From: an uncultured bacterium
GTDB lineage: Bacteria; Fidelibacterota; Marinisomatia; Marinisomatales; UBA1611
Length of the DNA: 59,167 bases
Assembly: GCA_913020665.1 (NCBI GenBank)
Contig: CAJVZI010000005.1
Location: 1-59,167, forward strand
Direction of reading: 5' to 3'
Below the pieces are notes generated by a model. The model was not told where the DNA came from. It made no database searches and was given only the letters and a program-made list of their open reading frames with translations. This document shows positions 29,490 through 39,424 of the stretch, in pieces. Made by a program: the position numbers and the translations under genes. Numbering within the stretch: the first letter of the stretch is position 1; every line of letters starts with the position of its first letter.

Positions 29490-31856
29490 ATGGCATCAGA
29501 ATCTAAACGAAAATTAGCTGCGATCGTCTTCACAGATATCGTTGGTTTTACGAGATTATCTGCTGAGAATGAGCCCGCAGCATTAGAATTATTAGATAAG
29601 CAAAGGGAGCTCTTACAACCCATCGTTCATTCATACAGAGGTGAATGGCTAAAAGAGATTGGTGATGGTTTATTGCTTACATTTGAGACAAATCTTGATG
29701 CTGTAGAATGTGCTGTTGAGATCCAAAAGCAAGTTCGATCCGTAGATAATCTCAACCTAAGAATAGGAATTCATCAGGGAGAGGTGGTTTTTCAAGGAAA
29801 CGATGTTATCGGAGATGATGTGAATATAGCATCCCGAATTGAGCCATTTTCTGCATCAGGTGGAATTGCAATATCTGGACGGGTTAACTCGACTTTAGAT
29901 CGTGACCCGAATTATAAAACAATTTATCTTGGGAAACCCCAACTCCAAGGAGTTACGCAAGAGGTGAAGGCATATTGTATCATTTCTCACGGACTTCCGG
30001 AGACCGACCTCTCGCAGGTCAAGGCAAAGCTTGCTCCCGATGACAAAACAGGTTTTGAATGGACTAAAATGTCAGTATTAGGAGCTACCGCTTCTATAGT
30101 TGGAATCCTTACCCTAGCAGTACTTGGTCTATCGGGGTTATCTGCTGATGGAGATGAGATTCCATCGATAGCTATACTCTATATGAAGAATCTTGGTGAT
30201 GCGGATGATGAACCATGGGCATATGGACTTACAGAGGACCTTATTATCGAAATGAGTCGCCTTGGTAACATCCGTGTTGCTTCAATGAACTCTATTACAA
30301 AATATAAAGACTCTGATCTATCTGAAATTGACATTGCGAGGGAATTAGATGTGGGATACACCTTATCAAGTAGTATTGTACGTTCAGAAGGACAATTCAA
30401 TCTTCGATGCCAATTGCAAGACCATAATAAAAATCTTACTCTTTTTGGAAATAAATGGACGGAAAGTCTTGAAAATGCATCACTTATTGTCAATAACCTT
30501 GCTGATAGTCTTTCAAGTAAACTGACCTATAAAAAAAGTGACCATGAGCTGGTCAGCGAAACATATAAAGCTGATCCTGTTGCATATGAATATTTATTAA
30601 AAGGGAAATACAAGGTACAGTATCAGCAAAATTCAGAGGATTGGGAAATGGCTGAAAGCCTATTAAATATGTCAACTGAAATAGACCCTAATTTAGCCTC
30701 ATCCTGGTCATTGTTAGGTTGGATATCATTTCGACAGGGAAAATTCCCAGAAATGAAAAAGTATGCGAAAATGGCTATTAAAACTGGGGAAAAAACAAAA
30801 AGTTATGTTGCGGTTGGTCATGCTTATGAGTTAGTTGGTCTCCATCATGAATACGGTAACAATAATCTTGATTCTGCGGCAATATACTACAAGAGATTTG
30901 TAGATGTATCTGAAAAAATAGACTATAAAAAAGGGTCCACAGATGCATCAAGACATTTATCCAATCTTTTGATAAAACAAGGAAAGAAGGATGAAGGTTT
31001 ACTATACATGGATAGTTCTATTGATATTGCGAGAAAATATGGTGATAAACATGAGCTCGCATTGATATTGCCGAATTATGCAGACCTATTACTTGAGGAT
31101 GGTCAAATTGAACAGGCAATATCAATTCTAGAAGAAGCAGATGGATTAGCGCAAAAATATAAGAAGCAGGTGGCAGCTCAATCGGTCGCAGGCATTTATT
31201 CAGATTACTATACATCTATTGGTGACCTAGAGAATGCTTATAGATATACTATCAAAGCATTTAGGATCGCAGAAGAATTAAATCAGGAACTCATTAGTTT
31301 TGGTTCCTATGTGAGAATGTGTGAGTCTCATTTTTATAGTGGCCGTATTGATAGTACATTTTTTTATTTAGAGAAGATCACAACACTAACGGAGCAACTT
31401 CAAATACCATTCATGGTGTTATTATCAAATTATTATTCAGGAAGATATCACTTTTATAATGGCGACCATAATAGCTCCGTAGAACATTTTAATTTTCTCA
31501 TAGAGAACATACCTGATGATTTTGACCTAAGTATGAGAGTCGTTCCAAAAGCATTCAATTCTATCAACTATAAAAACATGGGTCAGCCTAAAAGATCTTT
31601 AGAGTATATTGACATGATCAAAAATGAAATAGGCAAAGATGATAAGTTCGAGGAAATGGAATATTATAATATCCTTATACAGGCTTTAGAGGAAAATAAT
31701 GAACAAGATTTAGCAAAAAAGTATCTGCTTGATGCATATGATATTATCATGCAGAGATCTTTTAAGGTCAGGGATAGGAAACTGAGAAATGATTTCTTAG
31801 AAAAAAATTACTGGAATCAAAAGATTATAACCTTATACAATAAATTCAATAGTTGA
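29490..31856 (+). CDS. Class III adenylate cyclase with TolB-like and TPR domains
   Basis: A 788-residue protein. Residues ~8-165: class III cyclase with metal aspartates in IVFTDIVGFTRLS (D16) and IGDGLLLTFE (D59), transition-state residues in GDDVNIASRIE (N112, R116), and the base-specificity pair K55 (WLKEIGD) and D105 (NDVIGDD), the combination typical of ATP use. All catalytic residues are intact. One transmembrane helix follows (VLGATASIVGILTLAVLGL, ~195-215). Then comes a TolB/FlgO-like segment IPSIAILYMKNLGDADDEPW and, from ~350, tetratricopeptide-like repeats. The cyclase is therefore cytosolic and the TPR part probably periplasmic, coupling an envelope signal to cAMP. It stands alone, 104 nt after the EEP gene. 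Confidence 0.9.
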   Translation: MASESKRKLAAIVFTDIVGFTRLSAENEPAALELLDKQRELLQPIVHSYRGEWLKEIGDGLLLTFETNLDAVECAVEIQKQVRSVDNLNLRIGIHQGEVVFQGNDVIGDDVNIASRIEPFSASGGIAISGRVNSTLDRDPNYKTIYLGKPQLQGVTQEVKAYCIISHGLPETDLSQVKAKLAPDDKTGFEWTKMSVLGATASIVGILTLAVLGLSGLSADGDEIPSIAILYMKNLGDADDEPWAYGLTEDLIIEMSRLGNIRVASMNSITKYKDSDLSEIDIARELDVGYTLSSSIVRSEGQFNLRCQLQDHNKNLTLFGNKWTESLENASLIVNNLADSLSSKLTYKKSDHELVSETYKADPVAYEYLLKGKYKVQYQQNSEDWEMAESLLNMSTEIDPNLASSWSLLGWISFRQGKFPEMKKYAKMAIKTGEKTKSYVAVGHAYELVGLHHEYGNNNLDSAAIYYKRFVDVSEKIDYKKGSTDASRHLSNLLIKQGKKDEGLLYMDSSIDIARKYGDKHELALILPNYADLLLEDGQIEQAISILEEADGLAQKYKKQVAAQSVAGIYSDYYTSIGDLENAYRYTIKAFRIAEELNQELISFGSYVRMCESHFYSGRIDSTFFYLEKITTLTEQLQIPFMVLLSNYYSGRYHFYNGDHNSSVEHFNFLIENIPDDFDLSMRVVPKAFNSINYKNMGQPKRSLEYIDMIKNEIGKDDKFEEMEYYNILIQALEENNEQDLAKKYLLDAYDIIMQRSFKVRDRKLRNDFLEKNYWNQKIITLYNKFNS

Positions 31857-32010
31857 TCTCATAACAATTATTCTATCATTTTTATATTATTTCATTATGC
31901 ATTAATGCGTCATTAGCTATACATAAATATGACAATTCTGTTAGGGCTTTTTGATGCGCTATAGTTAAAATTAGTCACGTTAAATCGTGCATTATATTAA
32001 GGAGAGGAAA

Positions 32011-34794
32011 ATGCTTAGATCATTGAATATATATATATTGCTGATTACTTCAATTCTTATCGCGGATGAAGGTTCAATATCTGGCCAAGTGCAAGACTTA
32101 TCCAGCCCGCTGTATGGAGCCAATGTTTTCCTTGTTGGAACTTCTATGGGTGCGACCACTGATTCATCAGGTAAGTATCTTATTGAGGGTATCCCAGTTG
32201 GTAAGTATATATTGCAAGCAGACTATATCGGTTATGAATCAGTTAGCATAGATCTATATATATCAGAGAGCGATGAAGCATCAGAAGAGCTTTCCGAATC
32301 AAATTTTTCAGCTAAACTTGGACTAGAAGATGACGAATCATCTGATATTATTAAGGGTAATTCACTCCGTAATATTGATTTTACACTAGAAGCTTCATCC
32401 TTAGGACTTAATGAAATTGTAGTATCTGCTTCAAGAAAAAAAGAAAAGATAACTGATGCACCTAGTGTTGTTTCAGTTGTGAATCAACAGACGATTAGAA
32501 GAAGAGTAGGAGTAACTGATTTTAATAGACTAGCCAGCTTTGCTAAGGGAGTTGATGTCACATATTATGGTATACAAGGTGCTCAGATCAATGCAAGAGG
32601 TTTTGATGGTGCTTATAGTACACGATTCAGACAATTTGCTGATGGGGTCTATCTAGGTGAATCAGTATCAGGCCAGGTATACTCTGTAATTTCTGGGCCA
32701 CCCAAAGAATCAATCTCAAGATTAGAGGTGCTATTCGGACCACAGGCAGCACTATATGGCCCAGATGCCTCGCAGGGTTTGCTTAATATCATAACAAAGC
32801 ACCCAATGGAAGATGAAACAAATGAGATTAATTTTAGTATTTCCAATTTAAATGATCCTCGCTTGGGAGCTAGATTTGTGAAAAACTTTGATAAAGTTTC
32901 CATAGATATAAGTGGAGAGGCAAAAATTGCTTCAGAACTACCTTATGGTAATAAGGATGATGAGATATACTGGGTAGTGGGTGATACTTTGTATTTGAAT
33001 GATGATCTATACGATCCGCTCGAAATGAGCAAAAATCAATTAAGAACTAATATCTACTATAGGATCAACAAGCTCAATGAGTTTTCCGTATTTTATAATT
33101 ATGTAGAGGGCAAAGGTTATGCCATGGGTAGTCTTGGTCCTATTTACAATAGAGGTCTCAATAGACATCAATATGGATTTAGATTTAATAATAATAACCA
33201 CTTTTTTAGATTCCTCAGAACAAATCAAATTGCTGATGCAGCGTTCATGCTCAGTCTTGGACTAACACAGGTCATAAACAGGAATCCGGATGGTACTAGC
33301 CTTTCATGGCAAGAAGCACTTGAAAAATTTGAAGATTACGACCAAGGTTGGTGGTTAAAATACAATAGTGATGATTTCTTGGTGGATTATCAATATAATA
33401 AGAAACTGACAGATAGATTGAATTTAGTTGCAGGACTAGATTATGAATTCAAGGATCCATATACTGATAGGACAACCATAAATGATCATGGGGTGAGTCC
33501 AATCACTGGTGCTACTGGTGGTAAGGATATCTATGAATATAGATATGGTGTTTATGGGCAGGTTGACCTTTTGATCAATAATGAGTACACCATAAACACT
33601 TCTGTACGGTTTGATAATCATGAATACTATGGTAATAGTATCTCCCCAAGGGCATCTATAGTAAGAAAGAATTTTCTTAATGGAAATTTAAAATTAATAG
33701 CTGGAACAGGATTTAAAGCCCCGACGCTTTTAGAAAGAAATGTCTATGCTGGTCAAAGAAATATTGCGAATGGAAAAGCAGGTGATCCTGACCCTGTTCT
33801 TGGCGAATATGGAGTTATATATCCACATGATTGGGTAATGGATGCAGTTTCTATGGGCTCATCTGATGGATTTACGATTGTAGATTTTCAAGATATGGAT
33901 GGAGACGGTGTATATAGTGATCAGGATGTACTCATTAATAGTAAATATATTGAGCCATTACAATTGGAGGAACATCAATCACTTGAGCTAGCATATACTG
34001 GTCTTATCAATAAGAAAAATCTTTTTGAATGTAACTTTTATACTGGAAGATATAAGAATTTCAAAGGTCCATTGACTGTATTTGGTGTTACTGGCCCCGG
34101 ATGGGTCTATGTTGTGCAAGCATTCCCCAATCCATTACCAATTGATGGTATTAGGCAAATAAATTATGGTAATAAACTTATAGACCCAGACCCCGTTCCA
34201 CAGTTTACATATGCCCTGGCCTATCCTACATTGCCTCTTGATGTTACATTTTTTGGTTTTGAGACAGGATGGAGGCATCTTCAAGATAAATATGAGTTAT
34301 CCATGAATTTTTCCTATTTCAATGATGATGATCTTGTTAACAAAAGAAAAAAGGGAGAGAGGTATTTAAACTATCTTTCAGCGACCGATCTTTCTGATAG
34401 CATATATATTGATTATCATGATTATGTCAATATCTATAGCAATACACCAAATTTAAAAGGCTCTCTTTCACTGACATATTTCGATAGCTTCATCAAAGGG
34501 TTGACCACTGTATTTACAGTTAAAGGTACTTCGCCTTATGATTTTGTAAGTGGATATTTTGAAGCTACGGAAGAGGGTAAAGGTGAAGAGTCGCAGGTTG
34601 GGCAATCATGGTCTGTTAATCCTGGGCAAATTGGAGGAGAATTCTATTCAGACCTAGACTTTGTATATGAAGTTAATAACAATATCAATATTGGATTCTC
34701 TATAAAAAACTTATTCGAATCCCAAGCTCCTACGTACCCTTTATCTCCAAAGATACCAAGGTATTTTCTTATAGAGACAGGATATAATTTTTAG
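32011..34794 (+). CDS. TonB-dependent receptor with N-terminal carboxypeptidase-regulatory-like domain
   Basis: A 927-residue outer-membrane receptor. The start is ATG 32011, set by a strong AAGGAGAGG just upstream; an in-frame GTG at 31987 lacks such a site. Signal peptide LRSLNIYILLITSILIADEG, then a CarboxypepD_reg-like domain (SGQVQDLSSPLYGANVFLVG, IPVGKYILQADYIGYESVSI), an acidic linker (~85-125), and the plug (EIVVSASRKKEKITDAPSVV; VLFGPQAALYGPDASQGLLN). A 22-strand barrel follows and ends in the C-terminal aromatic strand IETGYNF. A calcium-loop-like DMDGDGVYSDQD lies at 33892-33927. It imports a ligand using TonB energy; the ligand is unknown. Its N-terminal domain is clearly paralogous to that of the next gene. 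Confidence 0.9.
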   Translation: MLRSLNIYILLITSILIADEGSISGQVQDLSSPLYGANVFLVGTSMGATTDSSGKYLIEGIPVGKYILQADYIGYESVSIDLYISESDEASEELSESNFSAKLGLEDDESSDIIKGNSLRNIDFTLEASSLGLNEIVVSASRKKEKITDAPSVVSVVNQQTIRRRVGVTDFNRLASFAKGVDVTYYGIQGAQINARGFDGAYSTRFRQFADGVYLGESVSGQVYSVISGPPKESISRLEVLFGPQAALYGPDASQGLLNIITKHPMEDETNEINFSISNLNDPRLGARFVKNFDKVSIDISGEAKIASELPYGNKDDEIYWVVGDTLYLNDDLYDPLEMSKNQLRTNIYYRINKLNEFSVFYNYVEGKGYAMGSLGPIYNRGLNRHQYGFRFNNNNHFFRFLRTNQIADAAFMLSLGLTQVINRNPDGTSLSWQEALEKFEDYDQGWWLKYNSDDFLVDYQYNKKLTDRLNLVAGLDYEFKDPYTDRTTINDHGVSPITGATGGKDIYEYRYGVYGQVDLLINNEYTINTSVRFDNHEYYGNSISPRASIVRKNFLNGNLKLIAGTGFKAPTLLERNVYAGQRNIANGKAGDPDPVLGEYGVIYPHDWVMDAVSMGSSDGFTIVDFQDMDGDGVYSDQDVLINSKYIEPLQLEEHQSLELAYTGLINKKNLFECNFYTGRYKNFKGPLTVFGVTGPGWVYVVQAFPNPLPIDGIRQINYGNKLIDPDPVPQFTYALAYPTLPLDVTFFGFETGWRHLQDKYELSMNFSYFNDDDLVNKRKKGERYLNYLSATDLSDSIYIDYHDYVNIYSNTPNLKGSLSLTYFDSFIKGLTTVFTVKGTSPYDFVSGYFEATEEGKGEESQVGQSWSVNPGQIGGEFYSDLDFVYEVNNNINIGFSIKNLFESQAPTYPLSPKIPRYFLIETGYNF

Positions 34795-34845
34795 AAGCGA
34801 AGGAAAATTTTTGATCCATAATATGAAATTAAACGGAGAAAATAG

Positions 34846-37800
34846 ATGAAAAAACTTATTGTCATTCTTCCCTTATTGGTTGGAATGAAAATATTTGCAG
34901 ATGATGGGTCTGTCCAAGGTAGCGTCCAAGACAGATCTGGTGAACCATTATGGGGAGCCAATGTATATCTTCTTAGTACCTCATTTGGTGCTTCAACAGA
35001 CTCTGCGGGAACCTACCTGATCAAGGATATCCCTGTGGGTAAATATACTCTTGTTTGTGATTATATCGGCTATAGATCTCAAAGTCAAATTATCTATATT
35101 TCTGCATATGATGCAGATAGCGATAACGATACTGATCAATCCTATCTTGATAAGATGGGCTTGGAAGAGGATGAGGATATAGGTCTTGATATGATCAAAG
35201 GCAATGATCTAAGAGGAATAAACTTTGATCTGGAGGAAGATGTATTTAATAGTCAAGAGGTTGTTGTTACTGGCATCGCATCTGAAAGGTCTGTTGAAGT
35301 CTCAGAGGTAGCGGTAACTAGGCTAAAACCAAGAAAATTCAATGAGTCCACATCTTACACTGATTTTGGTTCATTATTGATGGCAAAGGTAAGCGGGCTT
35401 GATATTAGAAAAGCGTCTGGTACTGTGGGTGGAGGTTTTAGGTTTGACATGAGAGCGGGGGGCGGATTGAATGGTAACGAACAGCCCGTCGTTTACATTG
35501 ATGGAATGCGTGTGGTAAATGATGAAATAGGGGGAACAGGATCTAACGCGTTGACCACTGGAGGTCAGGGGATATCTACATTGCTTGACTTCAATCCGGA
35601 TGATATTGAAAATATTGAAATATTAAAGGGGCCAGCTGCTGCAACTAGCTATGGAACTAATGGTTCCAATGGTATTGTTTTTATTGAAACTAAAAAAGGG
35701 AAAGCAGGTCAGGATGGACCAGTATTTAATTACAAGTTTACCTCAGGAATAAATAGTCCTCAGTTCGAGGTCGACCAAGGATTCCAGAACCGTGATCTGT
35801 TTCATAGTCTTTTATCGGATGGTGCAATTCGTGATAATTATTTTAGCATGAGTGGTGGGGACTACACTTTCAGACATTTTATATCTTTATCGCAAAGGCA
35901 TGAAGAGGGAATGGTAATGTGGAAAGATAAAAATTTCTTTGATAGAAATACCCTAAGAGCAAACTTTGATATTATTCCACAGGATAACATAACCCTGAGC
36001 TTTAACACATCTTATAGCACACTTGATGCTGTTATGCCACCAAGTGATAATCATATATATAGCATATCCTATAATACCCTAGTAGCCTACAATCCATGGC
36101 AAGAGTCAGATAGTGCATCTATCTCACAATTGGGTATTAATTTTAAAACAAAAAGATTAATTAGTTCTGCATCGATCAAATACTATCCTTTTAGTAATAT
36201 AGATCGCTTTGGACTTAATTCATTTCAACTTAATGCAAAGCTAGGCCTTGATGATGCGGAGCGGCATAATAGCAATTTATTTCCAGCAGGTTATAACTAT
36301 GCACTCTTTAATACCGGGACTAAAGCATTAGAAAAAACAAATGAAAGAAATACAATATTTGATTTAGGAGCAGCTCACAACTTTAGTACGGGCCAAATGA
36401 GCGCTACAACCAGTCTGTCAGCGCAATTTTTTGATCGAAAGTGGGAAGGAATTGAAATTGCTCGAGATTCTTTTGGCCAGAATGCAGTCACTGACATCGG
36501 CTCAGGCTCAAACATCACCCTTGCTGGCGAGTGGTTGGGAAATTCAAGGGATGCTGGTGCCATTGTAACTCAAGAAATGTCATTTTTAGATCAGCACTAT
36601 CTTACATTGAGCTATAGAACGGACTATAGTTCTGCATTGGGGTCTGCATCTAGATCCATTGGGTATCCAGGTATGCGTTTTTCAACAAGATTGGATAAAC
36701 TCAATTTCGTACCATATCAATTCCAAATGTTAAAATTCAGAGCGGCTTACGGTGAGAGCGGAGTGTTACCCGCTCATACGGATGGCCAGAGCCTATTATG
36801 GTCTGGCAGTGTGGGAGGAAGTGGTTCAGGAGCAATGATCTCTGGAGTTGGGAACCCTGATATCGAGCCTGAAAGGATCAAGGAGTTTGAATGGGGGCTG
36901 GATATGACCTGGAAAAATTTATTCACACTCGAATTATCTTCATACCAGCAATGGGCTGAGAATTCAGTTATCTATCGTCCTCTTGCACCTTCGCTGGGCT
37001 ATGGAAATTTGTCTAAGCCAGATAATATTGGGAGTATGGAGATGGAGGGTTTTGAAGCACTATTAAGGGCCTCTCCCATAAGAAAAAAAGACTTAAATGT
37101 TAACATGAGTCTGTCCTATAGTTGGAATGATAACATTGTGAAAGAAATGGGTGATCCAGTTTTTGATAACTATGGTCTTGTGACAATTAGAGAAGGATAT
37201 CCAAAATACTCCTTATGGGGTCAGAATGTAGTGGGCGCTGTAATTGATACTTTTGATCTTGCTTTATTGGGGATGCAGGGCTCGGTTCCTTTCTTTGACC
37301 CTGTTAATGGGTATAATTTAGAAGAAGAGGGTTTTCTTGGAAGATTGGTGCCAGAGCATACCGGGAATTTTTCTGTAAATGTTGACTATAAAATCTTTGA
37401 TTTTTTCATGCTGTTTGAGAGGAAGACCGGGTTTAAAGCAGCTGTTGGAGGCATGTGGTGGGCAACCGGACCAAATAATAATGGTCATACCGGTTGGCTG
37501 AGTTCCATGCAAAAACTTGGGCTTGATGGTTTATTTGCCGCATTGAATTTCATTCCTGTAGAAATGACACGTCAGGTTACTCCAATTGTCAATGACGATG
37601 AGATTGTTGGTACCATAAACTATGACATCTTTAACGCAACTGGAGGAGCTGTAATACTTCCTGTCGCTGTACCCGGAAGAGAGGCAGAATGGGAGCAAAC
37701 CACTAATGAATTCGCACAAGCACATCCAGCATTCTCATCAAACTACGCTGAGGATGGAAGCTACACAAGGCTAAGAGAAGTAAGCTTTGGTGTTAATCTT

Positions 37801-38040
37801 GATAGATATTTGCCCTTACTAAAGCTGGAAAATGCAATTTCTGGTTTAAGGGTATTTGCCTCGGCAAGCAATGTAAAACTTTGGAGACCTAAAGGGACTG
37901 TCGGAGTTGATCCAGAGTTGAACATGTCTGGCGCAATTACTGGTCCAGTTGGGACCACTGGTACAGGATATAGGAGCGTTGAGGTTCATACAATGCCCTA
38001 TCCAACTACTTATAACTTTGGTTTAAATATTAGGTTCTAG
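34846..38040 (+). CDS. SusC/RagA-like TonB-dependent transporter
   Basis: A 1064-residue outer-membrane transporter. Signal peptide LIVILPLLVGMKIFADDG, CarboxypepD_reg-like domain (VQGSVQDRSGEPLWGANVYL, IPVGKYTLVCDYIGYRSQS), acidic linker, then SusC-type plug: SQEVVVTGIASERSVEVSEV, QPVVYIDGMRVVN, DFNPDDIENIEILKGPAAAT and YGTNGSNGIVFIETKKGK, the Bacteroidota-type signature. The barrel ends with TMPYPTTYNFGLNIRF. With the SusD lipoprotein 3 nt downstream it forms a SusCD pedal-bin importer for glycans or peptides. No glycosidase or peptidase lies beside it, so the ligand cannot be named. GGAG precedes the ATG. Confidence 0.92.
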   Translation: MKKLIVILPLLVGMKIFADDGSVQGSVQDRSGEPLWGANVYLLSTSFGASTDSAGTYLIKDIPVGKYTLVCDYIGYRSQSQIIYISAYDADSDNDTDQSYLDKMGLEEDEDIGLDMIKGNDLRGINFDLEEDVFNSQEVVVTGIASERSVEVSEVAVTRLKPRKFNESTSYTDFGSLLMAKVSGLDIRKASGTVGGGFRFDMRAGGGLNGNEQPVVYIDGMRVVNDEIGGTGSNALTTGGQGISTLLDFNPDDIENIEILKGPAAATSYGTNGSNGIVFIETKKGKAGQDGPVFNYKFTSGINSPQFEVDQGFQNRDLFHSLLSDGAIRDNYFSMSGGDYTFRHFISLSQRHEEGMVMWKDKNFFDRNTLRANFDIIPQDNITLSFNTSYSTLDAVMPPSDNHIYSISYNTLVAYNPWQESDSASISQLGINFKTKRLISSASIKYYPFSNIDRFGLNSFQLNAKLGLDDAERHNSNLFPAGYNYALFNTGTKALEKTNERNTIFDLGAAHNFSTGQMSATTSLSAQFFDRKWEGIEIARDSFGQNAVTDIGSGSNITLAGEWLGNSRDAGAIVTQEMSFLDQHYLTLSYRTDYSSALGSASRSIGYPGMRFSTRLDKLNFVPYQFQMLKFRAAYGESGVLPAHTDGQSLLWSGSVGGSGSGAMISGVGNPDIEPERIKEFEWGLDMTWKNLFTLELSSYQQWAENSVIYRPLAPSLGYGNLSKPDNIGSMEMEGFEALLRASPIRKKDLNVNMSLSYSWNDNIVKEMGDPVFDNYGLVTIREGYPKYSLWGQNVVGAVIDTFDLALLGMQGSVPFFDPVNGYNLEEEGFLGRLVPEHTGNFSVNVDYKIFDFFMLFERKTGFKAAVGGMWWATGPNNNGHTGWLSSMQKLGLDGLFAALNFIPVEMTRQVTPIVNDDEIVGTINYDIFNATGGAVILPVAVPGREAEWEQTTNEFAQAHPAFSSNYAEDGSYTRLREVSFGVNLDRYLPLLKLENAISGLRVFASASNVKLWRPKGTVGVDPELNMSGAITGPVGTTGTGYRSVEVHTMPYPTTYNFGLNIRF

Positions 38041-38043
38041 ATT

Positions 38044-39384
38044 ATGAAAAGAATATTAATTACGTTACAAATGTTAATCCTGATGTTAGGCTGCGAGGCT
38101 TTTGTTGAGAACACATCTCCTTCAATTTCCTACGTTACTGATGAGGATATTAATGACCCCGCAAACATCCCATTTCTAATTAATGGTGTATTAAACGATT
38201 ATTCTCGCGCACATTCCTATGTGTCCCTTTGGGCTGACCTACTTTCTGATGTAATGGTCAATGATGGTAGAGTGCAGGGTTCAACTGATGTTAGGGGAGA
38301 ATACCTTGATAATGGGACCTATGATCCTACTGTTGGTACATACGCTCCTCCTTACCAGGCTATTGCGCAGGTTTGGAGATCAGCTAATTCCTTAAGATTG
38401 AAATTAGATGTAATGGATGGTGACCAATCTGCTGAACAAGAAGGATACTTTACAGCATATTTATACCAGGCTCTTCCATATTATCTCCTTGGAACATATT
38501 ATGGAAATGGACCAACCTATCCAGATCATGGTGGCGCGACATTGAATGAGAGTGTTTTTATGTCCACAAATGATCTTTATTCTATGGCGCTTGCCTATTT
38601 TGATTCTGCAATGGTTTATGCTGACGAGCACCAGCAAAAGATCATTCACTCTCTCATTGGAAGGCAATATCTCTATGCTGGTAATTATTCGGCTTCCGCT
38701 CAGCATGCTATTCAAGGATTACAACAAGGCGATGATCCATTCGAGGCAGTCCCAGGTGAGGAAAACCCTTGGCCAAATTGGTACTGGTACGAGGCTGGTA
38801 GCAATAGAACTCGCTATACTCTTGCCTCTAGATTTAAACATTTATTGGGTGAGGATTTTGAAGATACAAATGGAAACGGAACATGGGATACGTCAGAAGT
38901 ATTTATTGACTGTGCTGTTCCTGGTGCAGATGTAGGGCAGGGAGACGGGATCTATAATGGCCCCTCTGAGCCAGAGGAAATCACAAGGCTTCTCATGTCA
39001 GCTGCAGCAATGACACCAGGTCAGAGCTATGTAAGGTATTTTCAAATGAAATACCCCGATGCAGATTCCCCGATTCCTGTTATCAATTGGCAGGAGAACC
39101 ATCTTATTTTAGCTGAACTTGAATTAAGAGGCGAATCAGTTAATGTAAGCGCTGTTGATGCAGTCAATGCGGTGAGAGCTTTCCATGGTCTTTCTTCGCT
39201 TGATAGTATCGACCTTAATTTGCTTCTTCATGAGCGAGATAAAGAATTGTTCTGTCAGGGTCAGAGATTAATTGATCAAAACCGTTTTCCTGATTTACTT
39301 AGTTGGCATATTTCTGGCGAGAACACGTGGCATTACCTTCCAATACCTTATGAAGAAGAATTGGCTAACCCGAACTACCCTTGA
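38044..39384 (+). CDS. SusD/RagB-like nutrient-binding lipoprotein
   Basis: A 446-residue surface lipoprotein. The signal peptide ends in the lipobox MLGC (RILITLQMLILMLGCEAF). The helical TPR-type body shows YQAIAQVWRSANSLRLKLDV and the C-terminal SusD block LLLHERDKELFCQGQRLIDQ / WHYLPIPYEEELANPNYP. It caps the SusC barrel and captures ligand. A calcium-loop-like DTNGNGTWDTSE (38863-38898) is inserted in the middle. It is close to SusC and probably co-transcribed. Somewhat shorter than many SusD proteins (usually 450-550) but looks complete. Confidence 0.85.
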   Translation: MKRILITLQMLILMLGCEAFVENTSPSISYVTDEDINDPANIPFLINGVLNDYSRAHSYVSLWADLLSDVMVNDGRVQGSTDVRGEYLDNGTYDPTVGTYAPPYQAIAQVWRSANSLRLKLDVMDGDQSAEQEGYFTAYLYQALPYYLLGTYYGNGPTYPDHGGATLNESVFMSTNDLYSMALAYFDSAMVYADEHQQKIIHSLIGRQYLYAGNYSASAQHAIQGLQQGDDPFEAVPGEENPWPNWYWYEAGSNRTRYTLASRFKHLLGEDFEDTNGNGTWDTSEVFIDCAVPGADVGQGDGIYNGPSEPEEITRLLMSAAAMTPGQSYVRYFQMKYPDADSPIPVINWQENHLILAELELRGESVNVSAVDAVNAVRAFHGLSSLDSIDLNLLLHERDKELFCQGQRLIDQNRFPDLLSWHISGENTWHYLPIPYEEELANPNYP

Positions 39385-39424
39385 CCTTTATTTTAATGTG
39401 AATATTCTCTAATAAAATAAGAAA

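Noticed and set aside
31899-31908. Palindrome GCATTAATGC upstream of the TonB receptor as a second Zur site
   Set aside because: Only the ATTAA-type core resembles the 57714 palindrome; the TGCAAC half-sites are missing and short AT-rich palindromes are common here.
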